From assembly GCA_028343615.1 (NCBI GenBank), contig JAOLZA010000001.1:51166-115165 (forward strand): a stretch of DNA of 64,000 nucleotides, read 5' to 3'. Both the position numbers and the translations under genes were made by a program. The stretch comes from Verrucomicrobiota bacterium (GTDB lineage Bacteria > Verrucomicrobiota > Verrucomicrobiia > Limisphaerales > UBA1100). Numbering within the stretch: position 1 is the stretch's first letter; each line of letters opens with the position of its first letter. A model generated the notes under the pieces. That model had not been told where the DNA came from. It searched no databases and was given only the letters and a program-made list of their open reading frames with translations. Positions 1 through 7,344 of the stretch are shown here, piece after piece.

Positions 1-200
1 TCCACTTCCGTGACCGCGCCAGGAATGCGGCGGTCCACTTCGCAATAGATACAATCGAAATTGCAGACCTTATCAGGGTTCAAATTCACCCCGATGGAAA
101 GCCCCTTACTCCGGCGCGAGATAACGGGGTAGACAAAAGTAAAATCCGAAAAATGCCGCGTGTGATCCTGCACCGCCGCCCAGCTTGATTTGATTTCCAT
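1..200 (-). CDS. Radical SAM protein, N-terminal part (cut by window edge)
   Basis: The reverse strand reads openly from an ATG at 200 to the window edge, 66 codons, in a frame the ORF track does not list. Around residues 46-53 it has CNFDCIYC, the Cx3Cx2C signature that binds the radical-SAM 4Fe-4S cluster, preceded by a typical GVNLNPD stretch. Only the start and cluster loop are visible, so the substrate cannot be named. It lies 63 bp downstream of the M90-type gene on the same strand, so the two could share a transcript. The overlapping ORFs 86..472 and 106..402 are other-frame shadows. Confidence 0.85.
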   Translation of the reverse strand, partial: MEIKSSWAAVQDHTRHFSDFTFVYPVISRRSKGLSIGVNLNPDKVCNFDCIYCEVDRRIPGAVTEV

Positions 201-263
201 GGCACCTTCGTCCATGCGCGATACTGTACGCCGACTGCGGTCCCGTGCCAACGCTCAAGCGTG

Positions 264-1676
264 TCACGCCCCGAATCGATTTGTAACTTTGCCGTACGTG
301 CGCGACTTGCCATCTCCGCCAAACTGCTCCCAAGTGTGGAGTTCGCCCTCGCGGTATTCCGAACGAAAGCTGGGCGAACCGTCTTCGTGCCAGCCCTGCC
401 AAATACCTGCGCGGCGATTGAGGATAAAGAAGCCTTCCATCTCTTTCTTGCCGTTGGAGTAGTAATATACAACCGATCCGTGCTTTTTGCCGCGGAGTAA
501 TTCTATCTCCTCCCGCAGCTGCCCCTCCTCGTCCCAGCGCTGCTTCAGCCCTTCTCGATGTCCGTCGACTAGCTTGTATTTTAGCTGTGGGGTACCATTC
601 GGGTATTCCACGATGACAGTGCGATTGTTTAAAAGATACCGCTCGCGCGCCTTGTGTTCTGATTCTTCCTTCTCCTTACGTTCTCGTTCTCTGGCCTCAC
701 GCTGTTCTTTCTCGTGCCGTTTCTTATCGCGCCGCATTTTCTCGGCAAACTCGCGTTCTTTGCGTTCGCGCTCCTCGCGTTCCAAACGCCCTTTATGCTG
801 TAAATACCATCCTGCGTAATCAGCCGCGGCCACCCCGTCGGGCCATGAATCTATCTCTTCACTTTTGGATTGCCAAGTGGACCGGCGCATCCAATCACTC
901 CATTGGTCACAACGCTCGTCCGCCAAATCCGCCTGACTGATGCGTTCGGGCCACTCGGCCGGATCCATCTGGTAAATACGCACCATCCAGTCATAAAGAT
1001 CCCGTCGCATAAATTTCACCATTTCAGACCGCTCAAAGAATGCCTCCGTGGCGCAGGTTAAAAACTCAGCTTTATCGGTGGTGGCATATTTGCGAATGAT
1101 TTCGTTGCCTGTTTTCTTCTCCCATGCGCTGCAAATATCGGCGTATTCTTCTTCAAGGAAAAGTTGGTAGTCAAACCTGGCGGCCTTGCTGTCAAAGTGC
1201 GGAACACTATCAAAATCGGAATCTTTGTAATCGAGCATGTGGCCGAACTCGTGTAACGTGAGGTTATGATTGTCGATTCCATCCCTCATCCCGTATCTTG
1301 TGCTCTCCCACCGCTGCCGAATGGTTCCCCCCGGCTCTGCCCATCCTGCACATTTGTCGCCGTCCTTTGACACTAGGTACTTTTCATGGAACACAAAAGT
1401 ATGGAAATGCTGGTAATCCTTCTTGGATCGTCGCGCGATCAAAAGACAGGCTTCGCATGCGACGCAGACTTTTTGCATTTCCTTGTCGGGTGTGTAGCCC
1501 ACCCAATCCTCCCATTTCCAGAACACCTTTTCGACAAACCACGGGATCATTTCTTCCAACACCAATGTCAGATCCTCCGGCAACCGCCGATACAACGCCA
1601 CGTTTTTCTCAAGGATATCCCGCCACTTCGGCTTGAAGCCGGGCGGAAATGGGGCAGGGTGAGAAACGATGGCCAT
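264..1676 (-). CDS. MtfA/M90-like zinc peptidase with coiled coil and C-terminal MORN-type repeats
   Basis: 470 aa. Residues about 1-260 resemble the MtfA (peptidase M90) zincin family: HEFGH at 142-146 gives the HExxH zinc site, within a region rich in aromatic residues as usual for that family. Residues about 300-345 are an almost uninterrupted Arg/Glu/Lys run, predicted to be a long charged helix. The tail, about 348-460, has YPNG/DGHREG/SNGKKEMEG-like units characteristic of YwqK-type (MORN_2) repeats. Known M90 proteins are about 250-270 aa, so the second half is an addition. In E. coli MtfA acts on the Mlc regulator; nothing here shows the target. Cytosolic, since no signal peptide is seen. 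Confidence 0.75.
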   Translation of the reverse strand: MAIVSHPAPFPPGFKPKWRDILEKNVALYRRLPEDLTLVLEEMIPWFVEKVFWKWEDWVGYTPDKEMQKVCVACEACLLIARRSKKDYQHFHTFVFHEKYLVSKDGDKCAGWAEPGGTIRQRWESTRYGMRDGIDNHNLTLHEFGHMLDYKDSDFDSVPHFDSKAARFDYQLFLEEEYADICSAWEKKTGNEIIRKYATTDKAEFLTCATEAFFERSEMVKFMRRDLYDWMVRIYQMDPAEWPERISQADLADERCDQWSDWMRRSTWQSKSEEIDSWPDGVAAADYAGWYLQHKGRLEREERERKEREFAEKMRRDKKRHEKEQREARERERKEKEESEHKARERYLLNNRTVIVEYPNGTPQLKYKLVDGHREGLKQRWDEEGQLREEIELLRGKKHGSVVYYYSNGKKEMEGFFILNRRAGIWQGWHEDGSPSFRSEYREGELHTWEQFGGDGKSRTYGKVTNRFGA

Positions 1677-1725
1677 GGAGAGAGGCCATTACGCAATGAA
1701 GCGGATTTGTTTCCAAGCAAAAAGG

Positions 1726-2499
1726 CTACATGCCCATCACTTGATATCCGCAATCGACATAGAGCACTTGGCCTGTGATCGCCGCCGCGCCGTCGCTGGC
1801 GAGGAAGGTGCCGGTGGCGCCCAGCTCTTCGGGCAGCACATTACGCTTGAGCGGCGCGTGCGCTTCGTAATGTTTAAGCATGCTGCTAAAACCCGCTATG
1901 CCACGCGCGGCTAACGTATTTACCGGTCCTGCACTGATACAATTAACGCGGATTTTTTGCTCACCCAAATCGCTGGCCAAATAACGCGTGCTCGCTTCGA
2001 GCGCAGCCTTGGCCACACCCATCACGTTGTAATGCGGGATCACCTTTTCCGCGCCGTAATAACTCATCGCCACAACGCTGCCGCCTTCGGTCATCAACGG
2101 AGCCGCCGCGCGGGTCAGCGCCACCAACGAGTACGCACTCACATCATGCGCCACGCGGAAGGCCTCGCGAGTGGTAGCCACAAATGTTCCCTCGAGCGCT
2201 TCCTTCGGCGCGAAGGCCACTGCGTGCAGCATCAAATCCAGCTTGCCGCCAAACTTGTCGCCCACTTCATTGAACACACGGTCGATATGGTCATCCTGTG
2301 TCACGTCGCATTCGGTAATCAGCGTGTCGTCGCCAAAGGTCTCTGCCAATTGGCTCACGTTGTCCTTCAACCGTTCGCCTTGATACGTAAACGCCAAGTT
2401 GGCGCCCGCCTCTTTCCACGCCTGCGCGATGGCCCACGCAATGGATCGCTTATTCGCCACGCCAAAAACTACGCCTGTTTTGCCCGATAAAATTCCCAT
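1726..2499 (-). CDS. fabI: Enoyl-[acyl-carrier-protein] reductase (NADH)
   Basis: 257 aa from the ATG at 2499 (MGILSGKTG). The track start at 2538 adds 13 residues that no FabI needs. It is a short-chain dehydrogenase-fold enzyme that reduces trans-2-enoyl-ACP in the last step of each fatty-acid elongation round. The N-terminal GVANKRSIAWAIA is the FabI form of the nucleotide-binding loop. The catalytic Tyr-x6-Lys is read as YNVMGVAK, and the C-terminal AAITGQVLYVDCGY is typical. It is divergent from the desulfurase-like gene, with 158 bp between starts. Confidence 0.95.
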   Translation of the reverse strand: MGILSGKTGVVFGVANKRSIAWAIAQAWKEAGANLAFTYQGERLKDNVSQLAETFGDDTLITECDVTQDDHIDRVFNEVGDKFGGKLDLMLHAVAFAPKEALEGTFVATTREAFRVAHDVSAYSLVALTRAAAPLMTEGGSVVAMSYYGAEKVIPHYNVMGVAKAALEASTRYLASDLGEQKIRVNCISAGPVNTLAARGIAGFSSMLKHYEAHAPLKRNVLPEELGATGTFLASDGAAAITGQVLYVDCGYQVMGM

Positions 2500-2566
2500 A
2501 ACGCCGCCAGCCCTACGGAAAACCAGCCCTCGGTGCAAGGCACAAATTCGTGTGGCGCAGCAGGTA

Positions 2567-2617
2567 GGGTGGCTTCTCCACGCGCGCCACGGGGATTTCG
2601 GAGAAGCCGCCCCACCC
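2567..2617. repeat. Imperfect inverted repeat in the fabI / desulfurase-like divergent region
   Basis: GGGTGG-CTTCTCC on the left is mirrored by GGAGAAG-CCGCC-CCACCC on the right, giving a strong hairpin with a 5-nt bulge. It lies between two divergent genes and has no T-run, so an operator or transcript-end structure is possible. Function is unknown. Confidence 0.4.
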
Positions 2618-2657
2618 CTGCGTTGAAAACTTCTCTCTCAGCGGCTACCTTCGCCCA

Positions 2658-3782
2658 ATGAAACGTCGCGTGTATCTCAACCACCTTTCGGGCACCCCCC
2701 TTGCGCCCGAAGTGCACGAGGCGATGCGACCGTTTTTCGAGAAGCACCATCACGGCCTAGCCGCGCGCGAGGCTATTGCCACCGCGCGCGGGCAATGCGC
2801 CCAGCTCATTGGCGGCACGCCCGAAGAAATCCTCTTCACCAGCAGCGGCACCGAGGCTAACAACCTCGCCATAAAAGGCACGGCCTACGCCCAACGCGAG
2901 CGCGGCAATCACATTGTGCTTTCAAACATCGAGCATCCGTCCATCGAGCAATCCGTTACGTGGCTGGAGGAAAATGGTTTCAAAACCTCGCGCGTGCCCG
3001 TGGATGCCGAAGGATTTGTTTCGCCGAATGCCATTGCCGAAGCCGTTACGGACAAAACAATCCTCATCGCCACCCATCACGCCAGCCACGACCTCGGCAC
3101 AATCCAAGACATCACCGCCATCGGAGTCATCGCCGCCGAACGCGGCATTCCGTTTTTGGTCGATGCCACCGCAAGCGGCGGTTGGCTTTCCGTTGACGTC
3201 GCGGTGGCGAACATTTCCCTGCTGTCCCTCGCGCCCCATCGCTTCGGAGGTCCACAAGGCGCGGGCGTGTTGTTCCGCAACCGCCGCACGCCGCTCGCTC
3301 CCATCATCCACGGAGGTGCGCAGGAAGACGGCCTCCGCGCCGGCACGGAAAACCTCGCCGCCATCGTCGGCGCTGGCGCGGCTGCCGCGTTGCCGGCGGT
3401 CGATGTATCCGCGCTGCAGCGACAACTGCACGCTGGTTTGATGAGAGCCCTCGTGCCCATCCGCCTCAACGGGGCTGAGCTTGGCACGGGCCGTTTGCCC
3501 TCGCACCTCAATTATTCCATCGATGGTATCGAAGGCGAAGGGCTCGCGTTGGCGTTGGATTTGCAGGGCATCGCCATTGCCAGCGGGGCGGCGTGTGTCA
3601 CCAAAAATCTCGCCGTGCCACCCGCGCTGACGGCAATCGGGCTTGACGCCGCCTCGGCCAAGGGCAACGTTCTCCTCTCCCTCGGCCGCGATACCACGGC
3701 GGCGGACATCGACCACGTGCTGGAAGTCGTTCCAAAACAAGTCGACAAGCTCCGCAGTCTATCGCCCGCGTGGGATGCCTAA
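2658..3782 (+). CDS. Cysteine-desulfurase-like (class V aminotransferase fold) protein lacking the PLP lysine
   Basis: 374 aa, collinear with NifS/IscS. Visible motifs are the SSGTEANN phosphate-binding loop (62-69), HHASHDLGTIQ (140-150), the cofactor Asp in LVDAT and a substrate-loop Cys in SGAACVT (Cys313). The residue that should be the Schiff-base lysine in the (S)xHK motif is Arg195 (APHRFGG), read directly as CAT CGC. Other consensus positions also drift (YLNHLS for YLDNAA). A standard desulfurase mechanism therefore looks impossible without that lysine, although the fold seems intact. The stop is 1 nt before the Mrp ATG, so it belongs to an operon with an iron-sulfur carrier ATPase, which suggests a cluster-related or scaffold role (inference). 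Confidence 0.85.
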   Translation: MKRRVYLNHLSGTPLAPEVHEAMRPFFEKHHHGLAAREAIATARGQCAQLIGGTPEEILFTSSGTEANNLAIKGTAYAQRERGNHIVLSNIEHPSIEQSVTWLEENGFKTSRVPVDAEGFVSPNAIAEAVTDKTILIATHHASHDLGTIQDITAIGVIAAERGIPFLVDATASGGWLSVDVAVANISLLSLAPHRFGGPQGAGVLFRNRRTPLAPIIHGGAQEDGLRAGTENLAAIVGAGAAAALPAVDVSALQRQLHAGLMRALVPIRLNGAELGTGRLPSHLNYSIDGIEGEGLALALDLQGIAIASGAACVTKNLAVPPALTAIGLDAASAKGNVLLSLGRDTTAADIDHVLEVVPKQVDKLRSLSPAWDA

Positions 3783-3783
3783 A

Positions 3784-4821
3784 ATGACTTTAGAACAATC
3801 CATCGAAGACGCCCTCAAAGGCGTGAACTATCCTGGCTACTCGCGCGACATCGTGTCATTCGGCCTCGTGAAAAATATCGCGACGGCCAATGGCTCCGCC
3901 AGCATCGCGCTGGAGTTGACCACCCATAACCCTGAAGTCGCTGACCAACTCAAAGCCGCCGTCGAAACCGCTACCACCACCGTAGAGGGCATCGACCGCG
4001 CGATGGTGCAAATCAAAATGCCGCCCGCCGGCGAAGCTCCCGCCAGCGGCCAAGCCGGGCCTAATCGAATGCCGGGCATTAACAAAGTCATCGCCGTGGC
4101 CTCCGGCAAAGGCGGCGTGGGCAAGAGCACTTGCGCGGTAAACCTCGCCTGTGCGTTGGCACAGGACGGCGGCGAGGTCGGCCTGCTCGATTGCGACATC
4201 TACGGCCCGAGCGTGCCGTTGATGATGGGCGTAAACGAACGCCCGCTCGTAAGCCCCGAAGAAAAGCTAGTGCCTTTAATGAGCCACGGCGTGAAGCTGA
4301 TGAGTATGGGGTTTTTGTTGGAGGGCGATCAACCGGTCATCTGGCGCGGGCCGATGATTATGAAAACCATCCAACAGTTTGTGATGCAAGTGGACTGGGG
4401 CACGCTAGATTATTTGTTGATCGATTTGCCGCCGGGCACGGGCGATGCGCAGCTCTCGCTGTGCCAAACGGTGCCGCTTGATGGCGGCGTGATTGTCACC
4501 ACCCCGCAGGAAGCCTCGCTCGGCGTGGTGCGCAAAGGCATCGCGATGTTTGAGCGCGTGAATGTGCCCATCCTCGGCATCGTGGAAAATATGAGCTACT
4601 TCACCGCGCCTAATGGTGACCGCATCGAAATCTTCGGCCACGGAGGCGGCGCGGCGGAGGCGAAGCGGCAAGGCACAGCATTTCTCGGCGAAGTTCCACT
4701 GTTCACCGAAATCCGCGAAGGCGGCGATGCGGGCATTCCGGTGGTGGTCAAATCCCCTGAAGGCCCGCCTGCCCAAGCCTTCGGCACGGTGGCCGCCGCT
4801 TTGCGCGATTGCCTCGATTGA
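3784..4821 (+). CDS. Mrp/ApbC-family iron-sulfur cluster carrier P-loop ATPase
   Basis: 345 aa from ATG 3784; ATG 3775 (MPKMTLEQ) is an alternative that would overlap the upstream stop. Residues about 1-80 form a MIP18/DUF59-like domain. A P-loop ATPase domain follows, with the deviant Walker A GKGGVGKST, a DCDIYGPS switch region and DLPPGTGDAQL. The family transfers 4Fe-4S clusters to apoproteins. The CxxC motif that ligates the bridging cluster in many members is absent: the equivalent stretch is MSYFTAPNGDRIEIFG. Some bacterial homologues also lack it, so this is a caution, not proof of inactivity. The start directly abuts the desulfurase-like gene. Confidence 0.9.
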   Translation: MTLEQSIEDALKGVNYPGYSRDIVSFGLVKNIATANGSASIALELTTHNPEVADQLKAAVETATTTVEGIDRAMVQIKMPPAGEAPASGQAGPNRMPGINKVIAVASGKGGVGKSTCAVNLACALAQDGGEVGLLDCDIYGPSVPLMMGVNERPLVSPEEKLVPLMSHGVKLMSMGFLLEGDQPVIWRGPMIMKTIQQFVMQVDWGTLDYLLIDLPPGTGDAQLSLCQTVPLDGGVIVTTPQEASLGVVRKGIAMFERVNVPILGIVENMSYFTAPNGDRIEIFGHGGGAAEAKRQGTAFLGEVPLFTEIREGGDAGIPVVVKSPEGPPAQAFGTVAAALRDCLD

Positions 4822-4905
4822 GTGCTTATCCACTCTTTCCACCCGTTGTTCACCAGTGACTCGGGATAATTTGCCCCAAATTCCTATTTTTCGCTGAAAA
4901 TTGTG

Positions 4906-4935
4906 TTGTTTGTGTTGAACAGACGGTGCTATCTT
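4906..4935 (+). promoter_or_regulatory. Possible sigma70-type promoter before the 70-aa ORF
   Basis: TTGTTT and TATCTT are separated by 18 bp in the 141-bp gap after the Mrp gene, just upstream of the small ORF and the pyr leader. The match is moderate and the call is tentative. Confidence 0.3.
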
Positions 4936-4962
4936 CACGTCCCATTTGGCAGAGAAATCCCT

Positions 4963-5175
4963 ATGGCCAAGTCTACTGAAAATCAGGAATTGCTGAAGCG
5001 TTCGTCGCTATACCGCGAATTTTTGGCGGAGCGCGAGGAGATCTTGCGACACAAGTGGATCGAATCCGAAAAAGCTGGCATCGACGTCGGCTTCGAGGAA
5101 GCGCTCACGGGATGGATGCTGAAGCACCGCTCCGAATGGCGCAAACGCCGGCACGCCGCTCGGCAATGTGTGTAA
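4963..5175 (+). CDS. Small conserved-looking charged protein, unknown function
   Basis: 70 aa from ATG 4963 (MAKSTENQ); the track start at 4903 adds an unlikely hydrophobic leader. The protein is rich in Glu, Arg and Lys, has no membrane segment and looks all-helical. It reads like a genuine protein, with an even residue mix and a basic end (HRSEWRKRRHAARQ). I do not assign a family. It lies between the Mrp gene and the PyrR attenuator, about 118 bp upstream of pyrR, so it may be transcribed with the pyr genes when the attenuator is open. Confidence 0.6.
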   Translation: MAKSTENQELLKRSSLYREFLAEREEILRHKWIESEKAGIDVGFEEALTGWMLKHRSEWRKRRHAARQCV

Positions 5176-5192
5176 ACTGAAGCCCTTTAACG

Positions 5193-5293
5193 CGGTCCCG
5201 CGAGGCCGCCAAGGACGATGATGAAACTAAACGGATTTTATCCGCGTTGGATTCACGTGCAATCAAGCACGCGGAATCGGCGCGGGTTTTTTT
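5193..5293 (+). promoter_or_regulatory. PyrR-dependent transcription attenuator of pyrR-pyrB
   Basis: The leader contains GGTCCCGCGAGGCC (about 5194-5207), matching the PyrR-binding loop consensus ARUCCNGNGAGGYU at nearly every position. Downstream, CGGAT-TTT-ATCCG (5232-5244) can form an alternative hairpin that would use bases of the terminator's 5' strand. The terminator itself follows and ends in a T-run touching the pyrR ATG. This is the classical arrangement in which UMP-bound PyrR favours termination. The assignment rests on motif, order and gene context; the competing folds were judged by eye. Confidence 0.75.
5242..5293 (+). terminator. Intrinsic terminator in the pyrR leader
   Basis: CCGCGTTGGATTC pairs with GAATCGGCGCGG (two G-T pairs and one bulge), with an inner CGTGC/GCACG stem, followed by seven T residues directly before the pyrR start codon. 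It is the regulated terminator of the attenuator. Confidence 0.8.
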
Positions 5294-5836
5294 ATGGCTG
5301 ACCCAAACGTATCGCGCACCGTCCTTGAAGCCGACGCCCTCGTTCGCGCGTGGCGGCGCGTGGCGCACGAGATCGCCGAAGCCCACACCGCCGGTGGCGC
5401 GGTCATCCTCGTCGGCATCCAACGCGGCGGCGTGGCGCTGGCGCAACAACTCGGCGAAACACTCGGCAGCATTTACGATCAAGCCGTCGCCGTGGGTTCC
5501 GTGGAACCAGGCTTGCACCGCGATGATCTCTCCCAACGCGGCATGGCCGAACTGCTCCCCACCGAATTGCCCGGCGATATGACAGACAAAGTGGTCGTGC
5601 TCGTCGATGACGTCCTCAGCACCGGCAGGACCGTGCGGGCCTCCATCGATGCCGTGATGGCCTTTGGCCGCCCGCGCTGCATTCGGCTCGCAGTGCTCAT
5701 TGATCGCGGGCACCGCGAGCTGCCCATTCGCCCGGATTTCGTTGGAAAAAATCTCCCCACCCATCCCGACGAACACGTAGAGCTACACTTGTCTGAACAA
5801 GGCGCGCCGAACACGGTAGAAATTTTATCCTTATGA
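5294..5836 (+). CDS. pyrR: Bifunctional PyrR: pyr operon RNA-binding regulator / uracil phosphoribosyltransferase
   Basis: 180 aa, the usual PyrR length. VVLVDDVLSTGRTVRA (about residues 98-113) is the PRPP-binding loop of type I phosphoribosyltransferases, and VGIQRGGVALA is the upstream PyrR signature. The protein senses UMP/UTP and binds the pyr leader RNA. A matching RNA target lies immediately upstream, so the gene is probably self-regulated. Its TGA overlaps the pyrB ATG by 4 nt, which indicates translational coupling. Confidence 0.93.
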   Translation: MADPNVSRTVLEADALVRAWRRVAHEIAEAHTAGGAVILVGIQRGGVALAQQLGETLGSIYDQAVAVGSVEPGLHRDDLSQRGMAELLPTELPGDMTDKVVVLVDDVLSTGRTVRASIDAVMAFGRPRCIRLAVLIDRGHRELPIRPDFVGKNLPTHPDEHVELHLSEQGAPNTVEILSL

Positions 5837-6771
5837 GTTGGCATCGCAAACATCTGCTGGACATCGAAAGCCTCACCGCCGGAGAACTGACCACCGTGCT
5901 CGACACCGCGCGTGAGTTCAAAGCCGTGGGCGAGCGCGACATCAAAAAAGTCCCCGCGCTCCAGGGCAAAACGGTGGTGAACTTTTTCGTGGAACCCTCC
6001 ACCCGCACGCGCGTGAGCTTCGAGCTTTCCGCAAAACGCTTGAGCGCAGACATCATTAATTTTTCCGCCGACGCCTCGTCTTTCCAAAAAGGCGAAAGCC
6101 TCAAGGACACCGCGCGCACGCTTGAAGCGCTCAATGCCGACATCATTGTCATCCGCCACAAAGCCGCCGGCGCGCCGCATTTCCTCGCGCGCTTTCTTAA
6201 CGCCCACGTGGTGAACGCCGGCGACGGCGCGCACGAGCACCCCACGCAGGCGCTGCTCGATGTGTTTACCATTCGCGAAAAGAAAGGCAACATCGCCGGA
6301 CTCAACGTCACCATTCTCGGCGACATTTTATTCAGTCGCGTCGCGCGCTCCAACATTTGGGCCCTGCGCAAGCTCGGCGCAAACGTCACCCTCTGCGGAC
6401 CGAGCACGCTCGTGCCCCGCGTCTTCGAGCAAATGGGCTGCCGCGTCACATACGATCTCGATGAAGCGTTGGCTAACGCCGACGTAATCAACCTCCTGCG
6501 AATCCAACACGAACGCCAACGCAAATCGATGTTCCCTAGCATCGGCGAATACGCCCACCTCTTCGGCCTCAACCGTACGAGATTGGCCAAAGCCAAGCCT
6601 AACGCACTCATAATGCACCCCGGCCCAATGAACCGCGGCGTGGAAATCAAAAGCGAACTCGCCGACTGTGACCGCGCCGTCATCCTCGAACAAGTCACCA
6701 ACGGCATCGCCGTACGAATGGCGGTGTTGTACTTGGTGAACGGCGGGAACGCCGACGAGATGAATGCCTAA
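5833..6771 (+). CDS. pyrB: Aspartate carbamoyltransferase catalytic subunit
   Basis: 312 aa. It joins carbamoyl phosphate and aspartate in the second step of pyrimidine synthesis. The carbamoyl-phosphate loop STRTRVSFE (about 57-65), the HPTQALLD motif and the HPGPMNRG aspartate-binding loop are all present, so the enzyme looks active. No pyrI regulatory chain is nearby, so control probably acts through the PyrR attenuator. The 3' end overlaps the convergent fumarase gene by 4 nt. Confidence 0.96.
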   Translation: MSWHRKHLLDIESLTAGELTTVLDTAREFKAVGERDIKKVPALQGKTVVNFFVEPSTRTRVSFELSAKRLSADIINFSADASSFQKGESLKDTARTLEALNADIIVIRHKAAGAPHFLARFLNAHVVNAGDGAHEHPTQALLDVFTIREKKGNIAGLNVTILGDILFSRVARSNIWALRKLGANVTLCGPSTLVPRVFEQMGCRVTYDLDEALANADVINLLRIQHERQRKSMFPSIGEYAHLFGLNRTRLAKAKPNALIMHPGPMNRGVEIKSELADCDRAVILEQVTNGIAVRMAVLYLVNGGNADEMNA

Positions 6772-7343
6772 AGATTTTCTTCGAGCACCGCTTGGCTTGC
6801 CTCGGCGACTTCGGCGTGCAACGATTTGCAGTGGCTGTCCATCGTTACGACCGCCGGAAACTGATCGACCTCCAGTTCCCAAATCGCTTCGGGACTTCCG
6901 AACTCCTCCATAAAATACACGTTCCGCACTTGGGTGATGTGCTCGGCCAACACTTGCGCCGCGCCGCCGATGGCGTGCAAATACACGCTGCCGTTTTCCG
7001 CGCAACCCGCGAGCGTTTTCGGCCCCATGCCGCCTTTGCCAATCACACCGCGCACGCCAAACTTTTTCATGATGCCTGCCTGATACGGCTCCTCGCGAAT
7101 GGAAGTCGTGGGCCCGGCCGCCGTTACCTGCCAATCGCCAGCATCATCCTTCACCACCACGGGGCCGCAATGATAAATAATGCCGCCTTCCAAGCTTACC
7201 CCTGCTGGTAGTTCGCCGCCTTCATGCAAATATTTGTGAACCGCATCGCGACCGGTGTACACCACCCCTGAAATCGCCACCGAATCGCCCACCTTGAGTG
7301 TACGAATTTGTCCTTCTGAAATGGGTGTGGTCAGCTCGGTCAT
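6768..7343 (-). CDS. Class I fumarate hydratase, beta subunit/domain
   Basis: 191 aa from ATG 7343 (MTELTTPIS), which follows the alpha-subunit TGA after 1 nt; the track start at 7379 would overlap alpha by 35 nt. The protein has the C-terminal swivel domain of iron-sulfur fumarases/tartrate dehydratases: YTGRDAVHKYL, HCGPVV, GPTTS and MKKFGVRGVIGKGGMG are family signatures. It works with the alpha chain to interconvert fumarate and malate in the TCA cycle. A tartrate dehydratase role cannot be excluded from sequence alone. Confidence 0.9.
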   Translation of the reverse strand: MTELTTPISEGQIRTLKVGDSVAISGVVYTGRDAVHKYLHEGGELPAGVSLEGGIIYHCGPVVVKDDAGDWQVTAAGPTTSIREEPYQAGIMKKFGVRGVIGKGGMGPKTLAGCAENGSVYLHAIGGAAQVLAEHITQVRNVYFMEEFGSPEAIWELEVDQFPAVVTMDSHCKSLHAEVAEASQAVLEENL

Positions 7344-7344
7344 C

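Noticed and set aside
2922-3740. 272-aa reverse ORF inside the desulfurase-like gene
   Set aside because: Shadow frame in GC-rich coding DNA; no motif, and the forward gene explains the region.
6328-7134. 268-aa reverse ORF spanning pyrB and fumarase beta
   Set aside because: Crosses two real genes in a wrong frame.
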